Shown here piece by piece: positions 40,112 to 48,500 of a stretch of 64,000 nt of DNA; position 1 is the stretch's first letter; each line of letters starts with the position of its first letter. The position numbers and the translations under genes were made by a program. The notes under the pieces are model-generated. The model did no database searches and was not told where the DNA came from. It was given only the letters and a program-made list of their open reading frames with translations. Source of the stretch: Salinispira pacifica (GTDB lineage: Bacteria > Spirochaetota > Spirochaetia > DSM-27196 > Salinispiraceae); assembly GCF_000507245.1 (NCBI RefSeq), contig NC_023035.1, positions 2,023,501 through 2,087,500 of the forward strand, given 5' to 3'.

Positions 40112-42960
40112 CCCTGCACCGGCATATCCTGAAAGAGCTCCTCCCCTGCGCCGCCGTGGCGAAGATCCCGCAGGCGCTTCATTCCCAAACTCAGCCGCCA
40201 GAACATTCCCGGCCGGGTAAGCCCGTCTTCCAGGCCGTCCAGGGCGCCGCTTTTGATCAACGCCCGGGTCTGGAGAATATCCGTGGGCACCCGGATCTGG
40301 AAGTCTTCAAACGACCTGAAGGGCCCGGAATTCTCCCTTGAGGATACAATCCGCTCCATGCTGTTCACCGAAAGTCCGGATATCTGCATGAGCCCGGTCC
40401 TCAATGCCCTGGGCGCCGCCGTGTTCGAATGTCCGCCGGGGCGGGGAGTCAGATGATCCGACTCCCCGGTCTGTTCCACACTGTAGAGAATTTCCGAACG
40501 GTTGACGTGGGGAAGAAGCACCGGATGCCCCAGACGGCGAACGGCGTTCACATAGGTCTGGCGGCTGTAGTAGCCTCCCCCGTTGTTGATCACTGCGGTA
40601 AAAAACTCCAGGGGATATCGCCTTTTCAGCCAGGCAAGTTTATAGGATACCAGGGCATAGGAGGCCGAATGGGGCTTGCAGAAAGAGTAGCCGCTGAACG
40701 AAAGCACCATCTCCCAGAGCAGATCCATTTTCTCTTGGGATATGCCCCGCTGCAGTCCTCCCTGAACAAAGCTCTGCCGCCAGTCTTCCAGCTTGAGACT
40801 CCGGTCTTTCCGGCTGAGAACCTTCCGCAGTGTGTCCGCCTCTCCTGGGGTGAACCCGCTGACGGAAATGGCCACCCGGGACACATCCTCCTGATACACC
40901 ATGATTCCCCGGGTCTCCCCAAGAACATCCTTCACCTCAGGAACCAGGGGCTCCCAGCTCTTGCCGTGAAGACGCTCCACGAATTCATTGATATAGCGGT
41001 TTGCCGCCGGGCGGATAATGGAGCTTGCGATCACCAGATGTTCATAATCCCCCCGGCGCATCTTCCGCAAAAGCTGCCGGGTGGCCGGACTCTCCACGTA
41101 AAAGACGCCCAGGGTGTTCCCTCCCTCAATAAACTGCCGGGTCTCGGCATCTCTCAGGGGCTTGAGATTATTCCAGCTCAGGGACCGGCCGTGGAGGCGG
41201 TTCACCATGGAGATACAGTCCCGGAGCACACCAAGACTGCGGTTGCCCAGAATATCGATCTTGATGAGCCCTGCATCTTCTGCGGCATCTTTCTCCCAGG
41301 CAATCACCGGCCATCCCAGGGGGGAAATCTGGGTGTGCACATAGCTGCTGATGGGCCCGGGGGTGATCACCACCCCTCCGGGGTGGGTTCCCATATAGCG
41401 GGGAATGCCCCGGATGGCGGATGCCTCCCGCTGCAGCCATTGGGGAAGACGGTCCCGCTGCCCCAACTTCCACATCCGGATAAACCGGCCGATCTCCTCA
41501 TCGTCCACACCCATTGCCTTGGCCGGTTCCCGTATGGAAGAACGGGGACCGAAGGTCACATGGTCTGCCACCATGGCGGACTGTCCGGGGTAGGTCCGGA
41601 AAACATATGAAAGGGTTTTCTCCCGTTCATCCCAGGGGAAGTCCACGTCGATATCCGGAGGATCCTCTCTGTCCATGTTCAAAAACCGCTCAAAAAAGAG
41701 ATTATGCTCCAGGGGATCCACGTGGGTGATGCCCAGGGTGTAGCTCACAATGCTGGCCGCAGCGCTTCCCCTCCCGCAGGTTCGGGGGGTCTGGCGGACA
41801 ATATCGTGCACCACCAGGAAGTAGGTCGCGAACCCCTTCCGCCGGATAATATCCAGTTCATAGTCCAGCCGTTCCTGCACCTCCGGCCCCGGGCTCCCGT
41901 AGCGCTTCAGCGCCCCCCTGCGGCAGAGCCCGGAAAGCCGCCGCCAGGCCTGATCCTCGTTCAGCCCCCGAAAACCCGGAAAAATGACCCGTCCGGGCAT
42001 GAGAAAATCCGCCGAACCTGCACCCAGAATCGCGGCGCTCTGTTCCCTCTCGGCGGCGAACATGGCGAAGCGGCTTTCCGCTTCCTCCCGGGAAATGAGG
42101 CGCTGGGAGAGAGGGGTGCGCTCACTCTCATCCAGCCTGGCTTTGGTGGTGCACAGGTCTATGGCCCGCAGAAGGTCAATACGCTCACGCTCTTCGGGGG
42201 TCTGCCAGCTCCCCCAGCAGATGCTCACGGCCTTCATGCCCCGGCGGGCGGCCCGGCTGCGCAGCTCTCTGGGGGAAACATCCGGGAACATGCCCGGGAA
42301 AATGTTCAGGGGGGCGGGGTTCGCCGGCAGCCCCCCCAGTGATGCCCGGGATAGCGAATGGGCCGGCGGCATCGGAATGACCGACGGAAGGACCGGCGGA
42401 AGGCCCGCCGGCATCGGATGAGCCTGTGCAGCCGGAGAGACAGGAGAGGCCGGCTGTTCCCGGCCCTGCAGCAGTTTGTCCAGATGTTCCAGCCTGGATG
42501 GATGAATGATAATGCTCAGATCAGCAAGCTCCCGGGGAGATTCGGCCAGTTCAAGCAGGGCGGCCAGGTTCTCAAGGGGGGCGGGAAAGGCGGAGGTTTT
42601 CCCGCCCGGTTTGTGCTTTGTGTTTGGGTGCGGATTTTGGTTTGGAGTACTGCCGGGGGGCGGGATCTGCCGCCCTCCGTTTCGGATAATCAGCCGGTTC
42701 AGCAGGGCAAAGCCCGCCCTGCTGTGAAACAGCACCGGCAGGGGTACTGCGGGGTCAGAGGAAATATCAACCGCCACGTGGGGGGCAATTCCCGCCCGTC
42801 TGCATGCCGCCACAAAGCGCAGTGCGCCGTACATGTTCATCCAGTCGCAGATCACCGCATCTTTGCAGCCCCGGGACCGGGCAATGGCGGCAATATCTTC
42901 CGGACTTTTGCATCCCCGCAGAAGGGAAAAATAGCTTCGCATCATCAACATACTAATCAT
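39946..42960 (-). CDS. DNA polymerase III alpha subunit, second (DnaE2-like) type; 3' end frameshifted
   Basis: The PHP-like N-terminus (YFSLLRGCKSPEDIAAIARS) lacks the HxH metal motif, as in DnaE2/ImuC enzymes. The polymerase core has DPPDIDVDFPWDEREKTL with the catalytic aspartates, MGTHPGGVVI, and YSFCKPHSASYALVSYKLAW, a variant typical of accessory rather than replicative DnaE. A helix-hairpin-helix region (ALRTGLMQISGLSVNSMERI) follows. Real coding sequence ends near 40110, and the last ~55 residues of this frame are out of phase. The whole protein would be about 1115 aa. Start options are ATG 42960, 42951 or 42942, all inside or next to a 22-bp palindrome. No imuA/imuB neighbours are present. 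Likely role: translesion or repair synthesis. Confidence 0.85.
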   Translation of the reverse strand: MISMLMMRSYFSLLRGCKSPEDIAAIARSRGCKDAVICDWMNMYGALRFVAACRRAGIAPHVAVDISSDPAVPLPVLFHSRAGFALLNRLIIRNGGRQIPPPGSTPNQNPHPNTKHKPGGKTSAFPAPLENLAALLELAESPRELADLSIIIHPSRLEHLDKLLQGREQPASPVSPAAQAHPMPAGLPPVLPSVIPMPPAHSLSRASLGGLPANPAPLNIFPGMFPDVSPRELRSRAARRGMKAVSICWGSWQTPEERERIDLLRAIDLCTTKARLDESERTPLSQRLISREEAESRFAMFAAEREQSAAILGAGSADFLMPGRVIFPGFRGLNEDQAWRRLSGLCRRGALKRYGSPGPEVQERLDYELDIIRRKGFATYFLVVHDIVRQTPRTCGRGSAAASIVSYTLGITHVDPLEHNLFFERFLNMDREDPPDIDVDFPWDEREKTLSYVFRTYPGQSAMVADHVTFGPRSSIREPAKAMGVDDEEIGRFIRMWKLGQRDRLPQWLQREASAIRGIPRYMGTHPGGVVITPGPISSYVHTQISPLGWPVIAWEKDAAEDAGLIKIDILGNRSLGVLRDCISMVNRLHGRSLSWNNLKPLRDAETRQFIEGGNTLGVFYVESPATRQLLRKMRRGDYEHLVIASSIIRPAANRYINEFVERLHGKSWEPLVPEVKDVLGETRGIMVYQEDVSRVAISVSGFTPGEADTLRKVLSRKDRSLKLEDWRQSFVQGGLQRGISQEKMDLLWEMVLSFSGYSFCKPHSASYALVSYKLAWLKRRYPLEFFTAVINNGGGYYSRQTYVNAVRRLGHPVLLPHVNRSEILYSVEQTGESDHLTPRPGGHSNTAAPRALRTGLMQISGLSVNSMERIVSSRENSGPFRSFEDFQIRVPTDILQTRALIKSGALDGLEDGLTRPGMFWRLSLGMKRLRDLRHGGAGEELFQDMPVQGWGGRPGTTALPGRSGTRGRPWACLSPCIHLPFFSPVPKRSPAAGGFHPSSFPGS

Positions 42961-42971
42961 ATGTTTAGTAT
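42950..42971. promoter_or_regulatory. 22-bp palindrome over the DnaE start (operator candidate)
   Basis: Half sites ATACTAA and TTAGTAT surround a CATATG centre. Ten of eleven base pairs are symmetrical. It overlaps the first possible dnaE start codon. The position and symmetry suggest a repressor site; an SOS (LexA-type) role would fit the polymerase class but the motif is not one I know. Confidence 0.5.
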
Positions 42972-43210
42972 TAATAGCCGGGAGAATCAATATCTATTCC
43001 GCCGGAAAATCAGGAAATCCGACCACACACCGGCACCGGGCTTGTCTGTCCGGCTGCTGTCTCCGCCTCCCCCACAACGGCCTGGAAAAGCTTGCCAATT
43101 CCTGAATGGTGATATAGTTTGATACTGATGATGCAGGAGGCGACGGACCGCTTCGGCCCCGTGACAGCTGAGCCCCTGATCTGCGGAGAACGGAAAAACG
43201 GAGACAAGAT

Positions 43211-44116
43211 ATGCAGCCCTTCAAGACCCCCGGAAACACCAGAATTCTCGACTGCTCCCGCCCCCTCTTTCACAAAGGCGGGACAGGGAAACCGGGCGTA
43301 CTGCTCATTCACGGCTTTACCGGAAGCCCCCACGACATGGGCTATCTGTTTGAGCGGCTGACGCAGGAAGGGTACACGGTAAGCGTACCCCGTCTGCCGG
43401 GTCACGGCACCAACGGAGAGGACTTCCAAAGCTGCAGATGGACCGACTGGTACCGCAGTGCAAGCGAAGCCTTGCTGGAACTGCGCTCGGAGCTTGAAGG
43501 CGGATCCGGGAAAATCATGATCGCCGGCTTATCCATGGGAGGCATTATTGCCGCCTTGCTGGCTGCCCAGTTCAAGGCGGATGACCTGATCCTCCATGCC
43601 CCGGGCTTCCTGTTCACCCCGGGTTCCGGAGCATCCTGGCTCTGGGCGTCCAAATACTTTGCGCCCTTTATTTCATCCCTGGGCGCCGGGGCGGAAGAAC
43701 GCAGCGCAGGGATGAAAAATTCCAAACGGAGAGACCACATGGGCAGGCCCATCAGCGGAGACAGAGTTATTCTGGACAATGAATACAAAAACCGTTCGTG
43801 GATCCGCCAAGGCAACGAACTGATGAAAATGCGCAGAAGGGCAATCCGCCGGCTGAAAGATATCAGCTGTCCGGTGCAGATCGTGGTTTCCAGAAACGAC
43901 AGTACCGTCCATTACAGCACCGGAACCTTTCTGAAAAAGCGGATGTCCAATGCATTGTCGGTGGAAGTTGTCGAGCTGAAAGACAGCGAACACATCGTTG
44001 TGGACGACAGCGAGCGGGAAATTGTGGCCGACAGCCTCCTGGGGCGGCTGAGCCGATTGCACGGCACCGGAACCGGCAGGCAGCGGGATGAGGCGGCGGC
44101 CGGCTCGCACACATGA
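43211..44116 (+). CDS. Alpha/beta hydrolase, carboxylesterase/monoacylglycerol lipase-like
   Basis: The 301-aa protein has HGFTGSPHDM (oxyanion region), the nucleophile elbow IAGLSMGGIIAALLA, an acid residue in VVSRNDSTVHYST and the catalytic His in DSEHIVVDDSERE. The spacing matches Est30-type carboxylesterases. A middle insertion of about 60 residues (KYFAPFISSLGAGAEERSAG onwards) forms the cap. There is no signal peptide, so it is cytoplasmic. GGAGA lies seven bases before the ATG. It is divergent from the DnaE operon with about 250 bp between, where I see only the palindrome. Confidence 0.87.
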   Translation: MQPFKTPGNTRILDCSRPLFHKGGTGKPGVLLIHGFTGSPHDMGYLFERLTQEGYTVSVPRLPGHGTNGEDFQSCRWTDWYRSASEALLELRSELEGGSGKIMIAGLSMGGIIAALLAAQFKADDLILHAPGFLFTPGSGASWLWASKYFAPFISSLGAGAEERSAGMKNSKRRDHMGRPISGDRVILDNEYKNRSWIRQGNELMKMRRRAIRRLKDISCPVQIVVSRNDSTVHYSTGTFLKKRMSNALSVEVVELKDSEHIVVDDSEREIVADSLLGRLSRLHGTGTGRQRDEAAAGSHT

Positions 44117-44256
44117 TGCGCTGAGGGATTCACCGGGATTCCCGGAGGAACTGTATACACGCCGCTCGGCTATCACATAGAATACAACGGTATTCAACAC
44201 TCTTTCGGGCACTACCAATCACCGGAAGAAAACAGAATCGATGATAAGGAATAACA

Positions 44257-45033
44257 ATGTTCGGATTTATGCTTAAAAAATGGTTCTTCAATTACTGGGA
44301 TAATTTTTTCACCTTCGTAATATTAAATATGTTTTTCGTGTTTTCTGTGGCCCTGGCCTTCGGAATTCCCGGGTGGATTGCATCCTTTTCTCCGGTTCTC
44401 TCTCTCATCGTGATGATCGGCGGCATCCTGTGGCTGGGTGCGTACACGGCGGCGGCTTCTCTGTACATCAACGAGATAGCACAGGAGCGAAGCGTGGAAC
44501 CCAAGCAGTTCTTCCGGTTTCTGAAAGAATCGTGGCTGCTGGGGATTTTTTACAGCATCTTCTGGGCCCTGATTATCTTCACTTTCTCGTTTATCGTCCC
44601 CTTCTACGGCAACATGGGAAATCTCTGGAGCGTGGCGGCCCTGGCCTTTCTGTTCTGGACACTGGTGATATTTATTCTGGCCGTACAGTGGTTCTTTCCC
44701 ATCCGCGCTCAGCTGGACAGAAAACTCTCAAAGATTCTGAAGAAGATGTTCATTCTCTTTTTTGATAACGCCGGCTTCTCCATTTTTTTGCTGATTACTT
44801 CCCTCTCCATTTTTATCGTGTCGGGATTCACCGCATTTCTGCTCTTCGGTCCCGGGGGATTTCTCTTGATGCAGCATGTGGCGCTGAAACTCCGTCTGTA
44901 CAAGTACGATTACTTTGAAGAGCACCCCGATGCGAAACGCAAGCATGTGCCCTGGAAGGCTCTGGTGTATGAAGATTCCCAGCGCATCGGCAAACGCACC
45001 CTCAAGGGGATGATCTTTCCCTGGAAGGAGTAA
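44257..45033 (+). CDS. Polytopic membrane protein (YesL/DUF624-like)
   Basis: The 258-aa protein has about six hydrophobic helices: near residues 20-38, 44-70, 92-115, 120-145, 165-190 and 190-212. It begins MFGFMLKKWFFNYWDNFF and ends in a charged tail. The opening and layout resemble the DUF624/YesL family common in spirochaetes and Firmicutes, often near sugar transport genes; I infer this from topology only. It is convergent with the queuosine-precursor transporter gene. Confidence 0.7.
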   Translation: MFGFMLKKWFFNYWDNFFTFVILNMFFVFSVALAFGIPGWIASFSPVLSLIVMIGGILWLGAYTAAASLYINEIAQERSVEPKQFFRFLKESWLLGIFYSIFWALIIFTFSFIVPFYGNMGNLWSVAALAFLFWTLVIFILAVQWFFPIRAQLDRKLSKILKKMFILFFDNAGFSIFLLITSLSIFIVSGFTAFLLFGPGGFLLMQHVALKLRLYKYDYFEEHPDAKRKHVPWKALVYEDSQRIGKRTLKGMIFPWKE

Positions 45034-45102
45034 CAGCCTGACAGGAGCCGCAGCCTGGAAGGAGCCGCAGCTCTTTTGCTGCCGGAAAGGCGGGTTCGGC
45101 TT

Positions 45103-45130
45103 CTGCGGCAGCCCTGAACGGGTGCCGCAG
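45103..45130. other. Hairpin in the convergent intergenic region
   Basis: CTGCGGCA and TGCCGCAG pair over eight bases with a further CCC/GGG inside. Upstream, GGAGCCGCAGC occurs twice (about 45051-45072). No T-run is present; it may still slow converging transcription. Confidence 0.4.
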
Positions 45131-45146
45131 AGGTTCCGGATCTGAA

Positions 45147-45860
45147 TCAGTACCGTTCTTCCAGTTCCTGGATTTTCCCCTTACGCTTCATAATAGATGC
45201 TGCATAGAGAAACGGGGTGTCCAGAATGGCTACCAGGAATTTCAGCACATATGTGGAGAGAAAAAGCAGCAGGAACTCCTCCCATGGAAATACTCCGAAG
45301 AGGGTTGCCACCAGGGTGAAAATCAGACTGTCCAGCAGCTGGCTTACCATGGTACTCAGGTTGTTCCGCAGCCAGATAAACTTGATTTCCGGCTTCCGCT
45401 GTTTCCAGAAATTGTAGGACCAGATATCGTGAAGCTGGCTTACCCCGAAAGCCAGAAGACTTGCAAAGACCAGGGCCGGGAAAAAGCCGAATATGGCTTC
45501 AATATGACTCTGGGCGATATCGAAACTGTTGGGTTCGAACCAGATGGCCAGATTCATGAGAAAGGTTGTGACAATGAGGGTGAAAAAGCCGAAAAACACT
45601 GCGTTCCGGGCGGTTTTCTTGCCGTAGTTTTCGCTCATGATGTCCGTCACCAGAAAGCTGGTGGCGTACACGATGTTCCCAAGGGTTGCCGGTATGCCGA
45701 ACAGGTCGATGGTTTTCAACACCTGAATGTTCGCCAGGATGGCAGCTATGGGAATCCAGACGAAGAGCCCCACCCGGCCGAAAAACCGGTACAGCAGCAG
45801 AATTGACCCGAAATTTACAAGCAGCAGAACAAGCCACAGTAATTCGTTGTGTAATAACAT
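45147..45860 (-). CDS. yhhQ: Queuosine precursor transporter (YhhQ / VUT family)
   Basis: The protein has six or so hydrophobic helices and the family marks: ATLGNIVYATSFLVTDIMSE (charged TDIxSExYGKKxAR), IWFEPNSFDIAQ, FGVSQLHDIWSYNFWK and LDTPFLYAASI. YhhQ imports queuine or preQ0/preQ1 for tRNA modification. I start at the ATG at 45860 with AAGGAT six bases upstream; an upstream TTG would add six residues. A hairpin lies just ahead of the ribosome site, but I could not match it to a preQ1 riboswitch. Confidence 0.88.
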   Translation of the reverse strand: MLLHNELLWLVLLLVNFGSILLLYRFFGRVGLFVWIPIAAILANIQVLKTIDLFGIPATLGNIVYATSFLVTDIMSENYGKKTARNAVFFGFFTLIVTTFLMNLAIWFEPNSFDIAQSHIEAIFGFFPALVFASLLAFGVSQLHDIWSYNFWKQRKPEIKFIWLRNNLSTMVSQLLDSLIFTLVATLFGVFPWEEFLLLFLSTYVLKFLVAILDTPFLYAASIMKRKGKIQELEERY

Positions 45861-45882
45861 GGATAATCCTTTTTCCAAAGCT

Positions 45883-45899
45883 CCGGTCCTTATGACCGG
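45883..45899 (-). promoter_or_regulatory. Hairpin in the yhhQ leader
   Basis: CCGGTC and GACCGG form a 6-bp stem with a 5-base loop, ending about ten bases before the Shine-Dalgarno of yhhQ. It could influence translation. It lacks the pseudoknot-forming A-rich tail of preQ1-I riboswitches. Confidence 0.35.
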
Positions 45900-46077
45900 G
45901 CAGTAATGTACGGCAAGCTATCCTGTTTTCCGTTCTTTTTCAATAATGGTCTGCGCCGAAAGCATATATATCGCGAAAGCGAGCGGCAGAGATCCGTCGG
46001 TAGCAAAACACGGCATATTTTCGTAATATATACTATGAAGATCTCCGGGGTTTCGGGGAACAGATGAGGAAGCAGCT

Positions 46078-47550
46078 GTGAAACACTTGGAAGAATACTG
46101 CAGCGAGACATCGCCCTACGAGCTATTTGAACATCTCTATACCAAGATCATCAACCGGGAAATTCTCCGCATTTCTCAACTCATGGATTATGTCCAGGAT
46201 CTGCCCCGCAGCAGCCAGCTTGATGCGGTGTACGCCAAGGCGTTCGGTCTCATCCGGGAGCTGAACTGGGGAAGGTTCGCCCCGTTGAGCCCCCAACGCT
46301 ATCCTGCGCTGTGGAAGGAGTTGGTTGTTCCCCATCGGGGGATATCCGGCGCCGGAGAGCTGAAACGGAATACGTCAATTTCTTCGGTCTACACCGCCAT
46401 CGTGGACATTCACGGATACTCCGCCTTCTGCTATAAATTCCGGCGAAACCCCTCCATGCTTCAGCTATTGGATGATTGTATCCGGGATGATATTCACCGC
46501 CTGTGCGCCGAACAGCAGGTGCTCTCCTGGCGCATCGAAGGGGACAGCCTGGTCCTGCTGGCCGCCGATGCGAGGGGCATTGCCCGGACGGTGGTCAAGA
46601 TCATCGAGTATTTTTCCCGCCAACGGGTAATCAAGGGTGCGGAGGTGTTCCGCAGCAATGTAAGCAACAAGATTATTCTCCCGGATATGGCGGTTTCTGC
46701 GGGAATCGCTGGAGGGAAAACCTATACATCCATGGTGATCACCTCCGACGGAGATATTTCCGGAGATATTGTGAACACCGCAGCCAGGCTGCAGAGCTTC
46801 GCCAACCGGCTGGATCCCCACCGAACCCGGGTGCTGCTGAGCAACCACCTGGCGCATCAGATAAAAAAACGCCCGGCCGGAAATCCTGATGATGTTTTAT
46901 CGGGTACGGATGTGTTCTTTTCAGGACGGTTTCGTTTCAAGGGCATGGAACTGACGGTATTTGAGCTGCTGTACCGTCCGGATCAGCAGGTAAAGCTTAC
47001 TTATCAGAAGGATCTGGTGCGGCTCATCAATGCCCTGCGCAAGGGGCTGTGGCGGGATCAAGTGTTTACTTCAATGATCGGGGTAATCAGACAGGCCCTG
47101 CATCAAACCAAGGCGAAGTCCGTAGCAGATATCAGCCGACAGGATCTGCTTTCCAGCTGCGATATTGCTCTTGAGCGCTACAATTCCGGCCGGGAATATC
47201 GAGAGGCCGTGAATATGCTGGAGACCCTCTTGTCTGCAATGGAACAGATCCGCGGACTGGACGGTGTCATTTCCATATACGGAAAACAGGTCCTCCGGGG
47301 CTACCAAATGATCAGCCGGCGTTTTTATCAGAATCTGGAGAATGAGTTTGAAGAATCCCTGCAGCGCTATTTGGATATGAGTCAGCGGGACCTGTATAAA
47401 AAGGCCGGTCAAAGCAGCACTGTACACCAGCGCATCAAGGAACAGGGACTTCGGCAGATGATGGATGCAAGCCAGAAATATGCGTGGCACCGTCTTATTG
47501 ATGAGGAATTTCATTCCCTGGAGCAGGAGATTTACATTCCGAAGAATTGA
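46078..47550 (+). CDS. Class III adenylate/guanylate cyclase domain protein
   Basis: The 490-aa protein carries a class III cyclase catalytic domain in the middle (about residues 100-310). The first metal Asp lies in TAIVDIHGYSAFC, the second in WRIEGDSLVLLA, and the transition-state residues in DIVNTAARLQSF (Asn and Arg spaced as in active enzymes). FSGRFRFKGMELTVFELLY is the usual end. The N-terminal ~100 residues and the C-terminal ~170 are helical and unassigned. No transmembrane segment is seen, so it is cytoplasmic. The start is a GTG with GAGG about nine bases upstream. The product (cAMP or cGMP) cannot be told; the CNBD protein at 24.8 kb is a possible receptor. Confidence 0.82.
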   Translation: MKHLEEYCSETSPYELFEHLYTKIINREILRISQLMDYVQDLPRSSQLDAVYAKAFGLIRELNWGRFAPLSPQRYPALWKELVVPHRGISGAGELKRNTSISSVYTAIVDIHGYSAFCYKFRRNPSMLQLLDDCIRDDIHRLCAEQQVLSWRIEGDSLVLLAADARGIARTVVKIIEYFSRQRVIKGAEVFRSNVSNKIILPDMAVSAGIAGGKTYTSMVITSDGDISGDIVNTAARLQSFANRLDPHRTRVLLSNHLAHQIKKRPAGNPDDVLSGTDVFFSGRFRFKGMELTVFELLYRPDQQVKLTYQKDLVRLINALRKGLWRDQVFTSMIGVIRQALHQTKAKSVADISRQDLLSSCDIALERYNSGREYREAVNMLETLLSAMEQIRGLDGVISIYGKQVLRGYQMISRRFYQNLENEFEESLQRYLDMSQRDLYKKAGQSSTVHQRIKEQGLRQMMDASQKYAWHRLIDEEFHSLEQEIYIPKN

Positions 47551-47655
47551 CTTCATGCAAGGCACTCGCCAATTCGGTATTTTGCCGTTCATCCGGCTGC
47601 CCTGGGTTGCCTTTGTTTGCCCTTGGTTACCGCTGGTGGGGTGAAAAGAACGAAG

Positions 47656-47687
47656 GCACGGATCAGGGAGTTGTTTAAGACCACAGA
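47656..47687 (+). repeat. Dispersed 32-bp repeat, copy A
   Basis: This 32-base stretch, containing AGTTGTTTAAGACCACAGA, recurs at 53818-53849 with two mismatches, in the same orientation. Copy A marks the point where the core-genome side gives way to the accessory region. Confidence 0.8.
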
Positions 47688-47780
47688 AACGCACGGATTG
47701 TCACGTATTGTCTGAGGTCTAAAAATAGAGCGGCATTTCAAGCAGATTCTATAAACAGTAATAAAACACGTTGAATAAAT

Positions 47781-47796
47781 GTATCAATGTTGATAC
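47781..47796. promoter_or_regulatory. Palindromic operator candidate of the toxin-antitoxin genes
   Basis: GTATCAA and TTGATAC are perfect inverted repeats with a 2-bp centre, eight bases before the toxin ATG. HigA/XRE antitoxins usually bind such palindromes over their own promoter, so autoregulation is likely. Confidence 0.65.
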
Positions 47797-47804
47797 GTTT
47801 ATAT

Positions 47805-48164
47805 ATGGCATCTAACAAAGTAATTCAAGTTAGGTTTTACCGGTTAAAGGGATCTGGAAAGGAACCTGTTAGAGATTGGTTACGATCTCTTACTGTCGAA
47901 GAGAAGAAGCGTATTGGAGAAGACATAAAAGCTGTGGAAATGAGATGGCCACAAGGTTAACCTTTGGTTCGTAAAATGGAGAAAGATTTATGGGAAATCA
48001 GAACTACTCTCTCTAATAGGAAATGCAGGGTGTTTTTCACTGTTTGGGAGTCTTATTTGATTCTTCTACATGGTTTTATTAAGAAAGATCAAAAAACACC
48101 GAAAGAAGATTTGTCTATTGCAAGGAAACGTAGAGACGATGTCCTTGGTGGAGATAAAAAATGA
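47805..48164 (+). pseudogene. HigB/RelE-type (Gp49-like) toxin gene with an in-frame stop
   Basis: The frame from the ATG at 47805 reads FYRLKGSGKEPVRDWLRSL ... MRWPQG, then a TAA at 47958-47960. It continues in the same frame as PLVRKMEKDLWEIRTTL and VFFTVWESYLILLHGFIKK, ending at 48164. This is a complete toxin of the HigB/phage Gp49 family broken by a single stop codon in the conserved G-x-PLVRK segment. The intact product would be about 119 aa. The last bases overlap the antitoxin ATG by 4 bp. The DNA is AT-rich compared with the neighbours. A nonsense mutation would silence a toxin whose antitoxin is retained. Confidence 0.85.
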
Positions 48165-48442
48165 AAAACGAATATATTGGTAGTTCTTTTAGCTCTTTTC
48201 TGGAAGAAGATGGTATTAAAGAAGATGTAAATGCTGGAGCCGTAAAACTTATCATCGCCTATCAACTTCAGGAAGAACTGAAAGAAAAGCATATGACCAA
48301 AACCGAGTTAGCCCAATTACTTGAAACATCCAGGGCAGCAGTCAATCGTTTATTGGATCCCAATAATGATGCGGTTACCCTCCATACGTTGAAGAAAGCT
48401 GCGACATTACTTGGAAAGCATATCCGTTTAGAACTTGTATAG
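48161..48442 (+). CDS. XRE-family antitoxin (HigA-like)
   Basis: The 93-aa protein has a helix-turn-helix of the XRE type (LQEELKEKHMTKTELAQLLE, TSRAAVNRLLDPNNDAVTLH) and the usual HigA ending. It overlaps the toxin reading frame by 4 bp. It would neutralise the toxin and repress the operon at the upstream palindrome. It appears intact although its toxin partner is interrupted. Confidence 0.88.
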   Translation: MKNEYIGSSFSSFLEEDGIKEDVNAGAVKLIIAYQLQEELKEKHMTKTELAQLLETSRAAVNRLLDPNNDAVTLHTLKKAATLLGKHIRLELV

Positions 48443-48500
48443 TGCTTTAATGATCATTTCAGCAATAAGCCGGAAAGAAGGAATTATATGAAAAATCGTA

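Noticed and set aside
40429-43122. Several long plus-strand ORFs opposite dnaE
   Set aside because: They mirror the polymerase frame, lack ribosome sites and show Pro/Gly/His-rich nonsense composition.
45034-45130. GGAGCCGCAGC repeats as a regulatory array
   Set aside because: Only two copies in a convergent intergenic gap; more likely part of hairpin-forming sequence than a binding array.
45879-46077. preQ1 riboswitch upstream of yhhQ
   Set aside because: A stable hairpin is present, but the type I/II preQ1 consensus loops and the A-rich pseudoknot tail are not seen.
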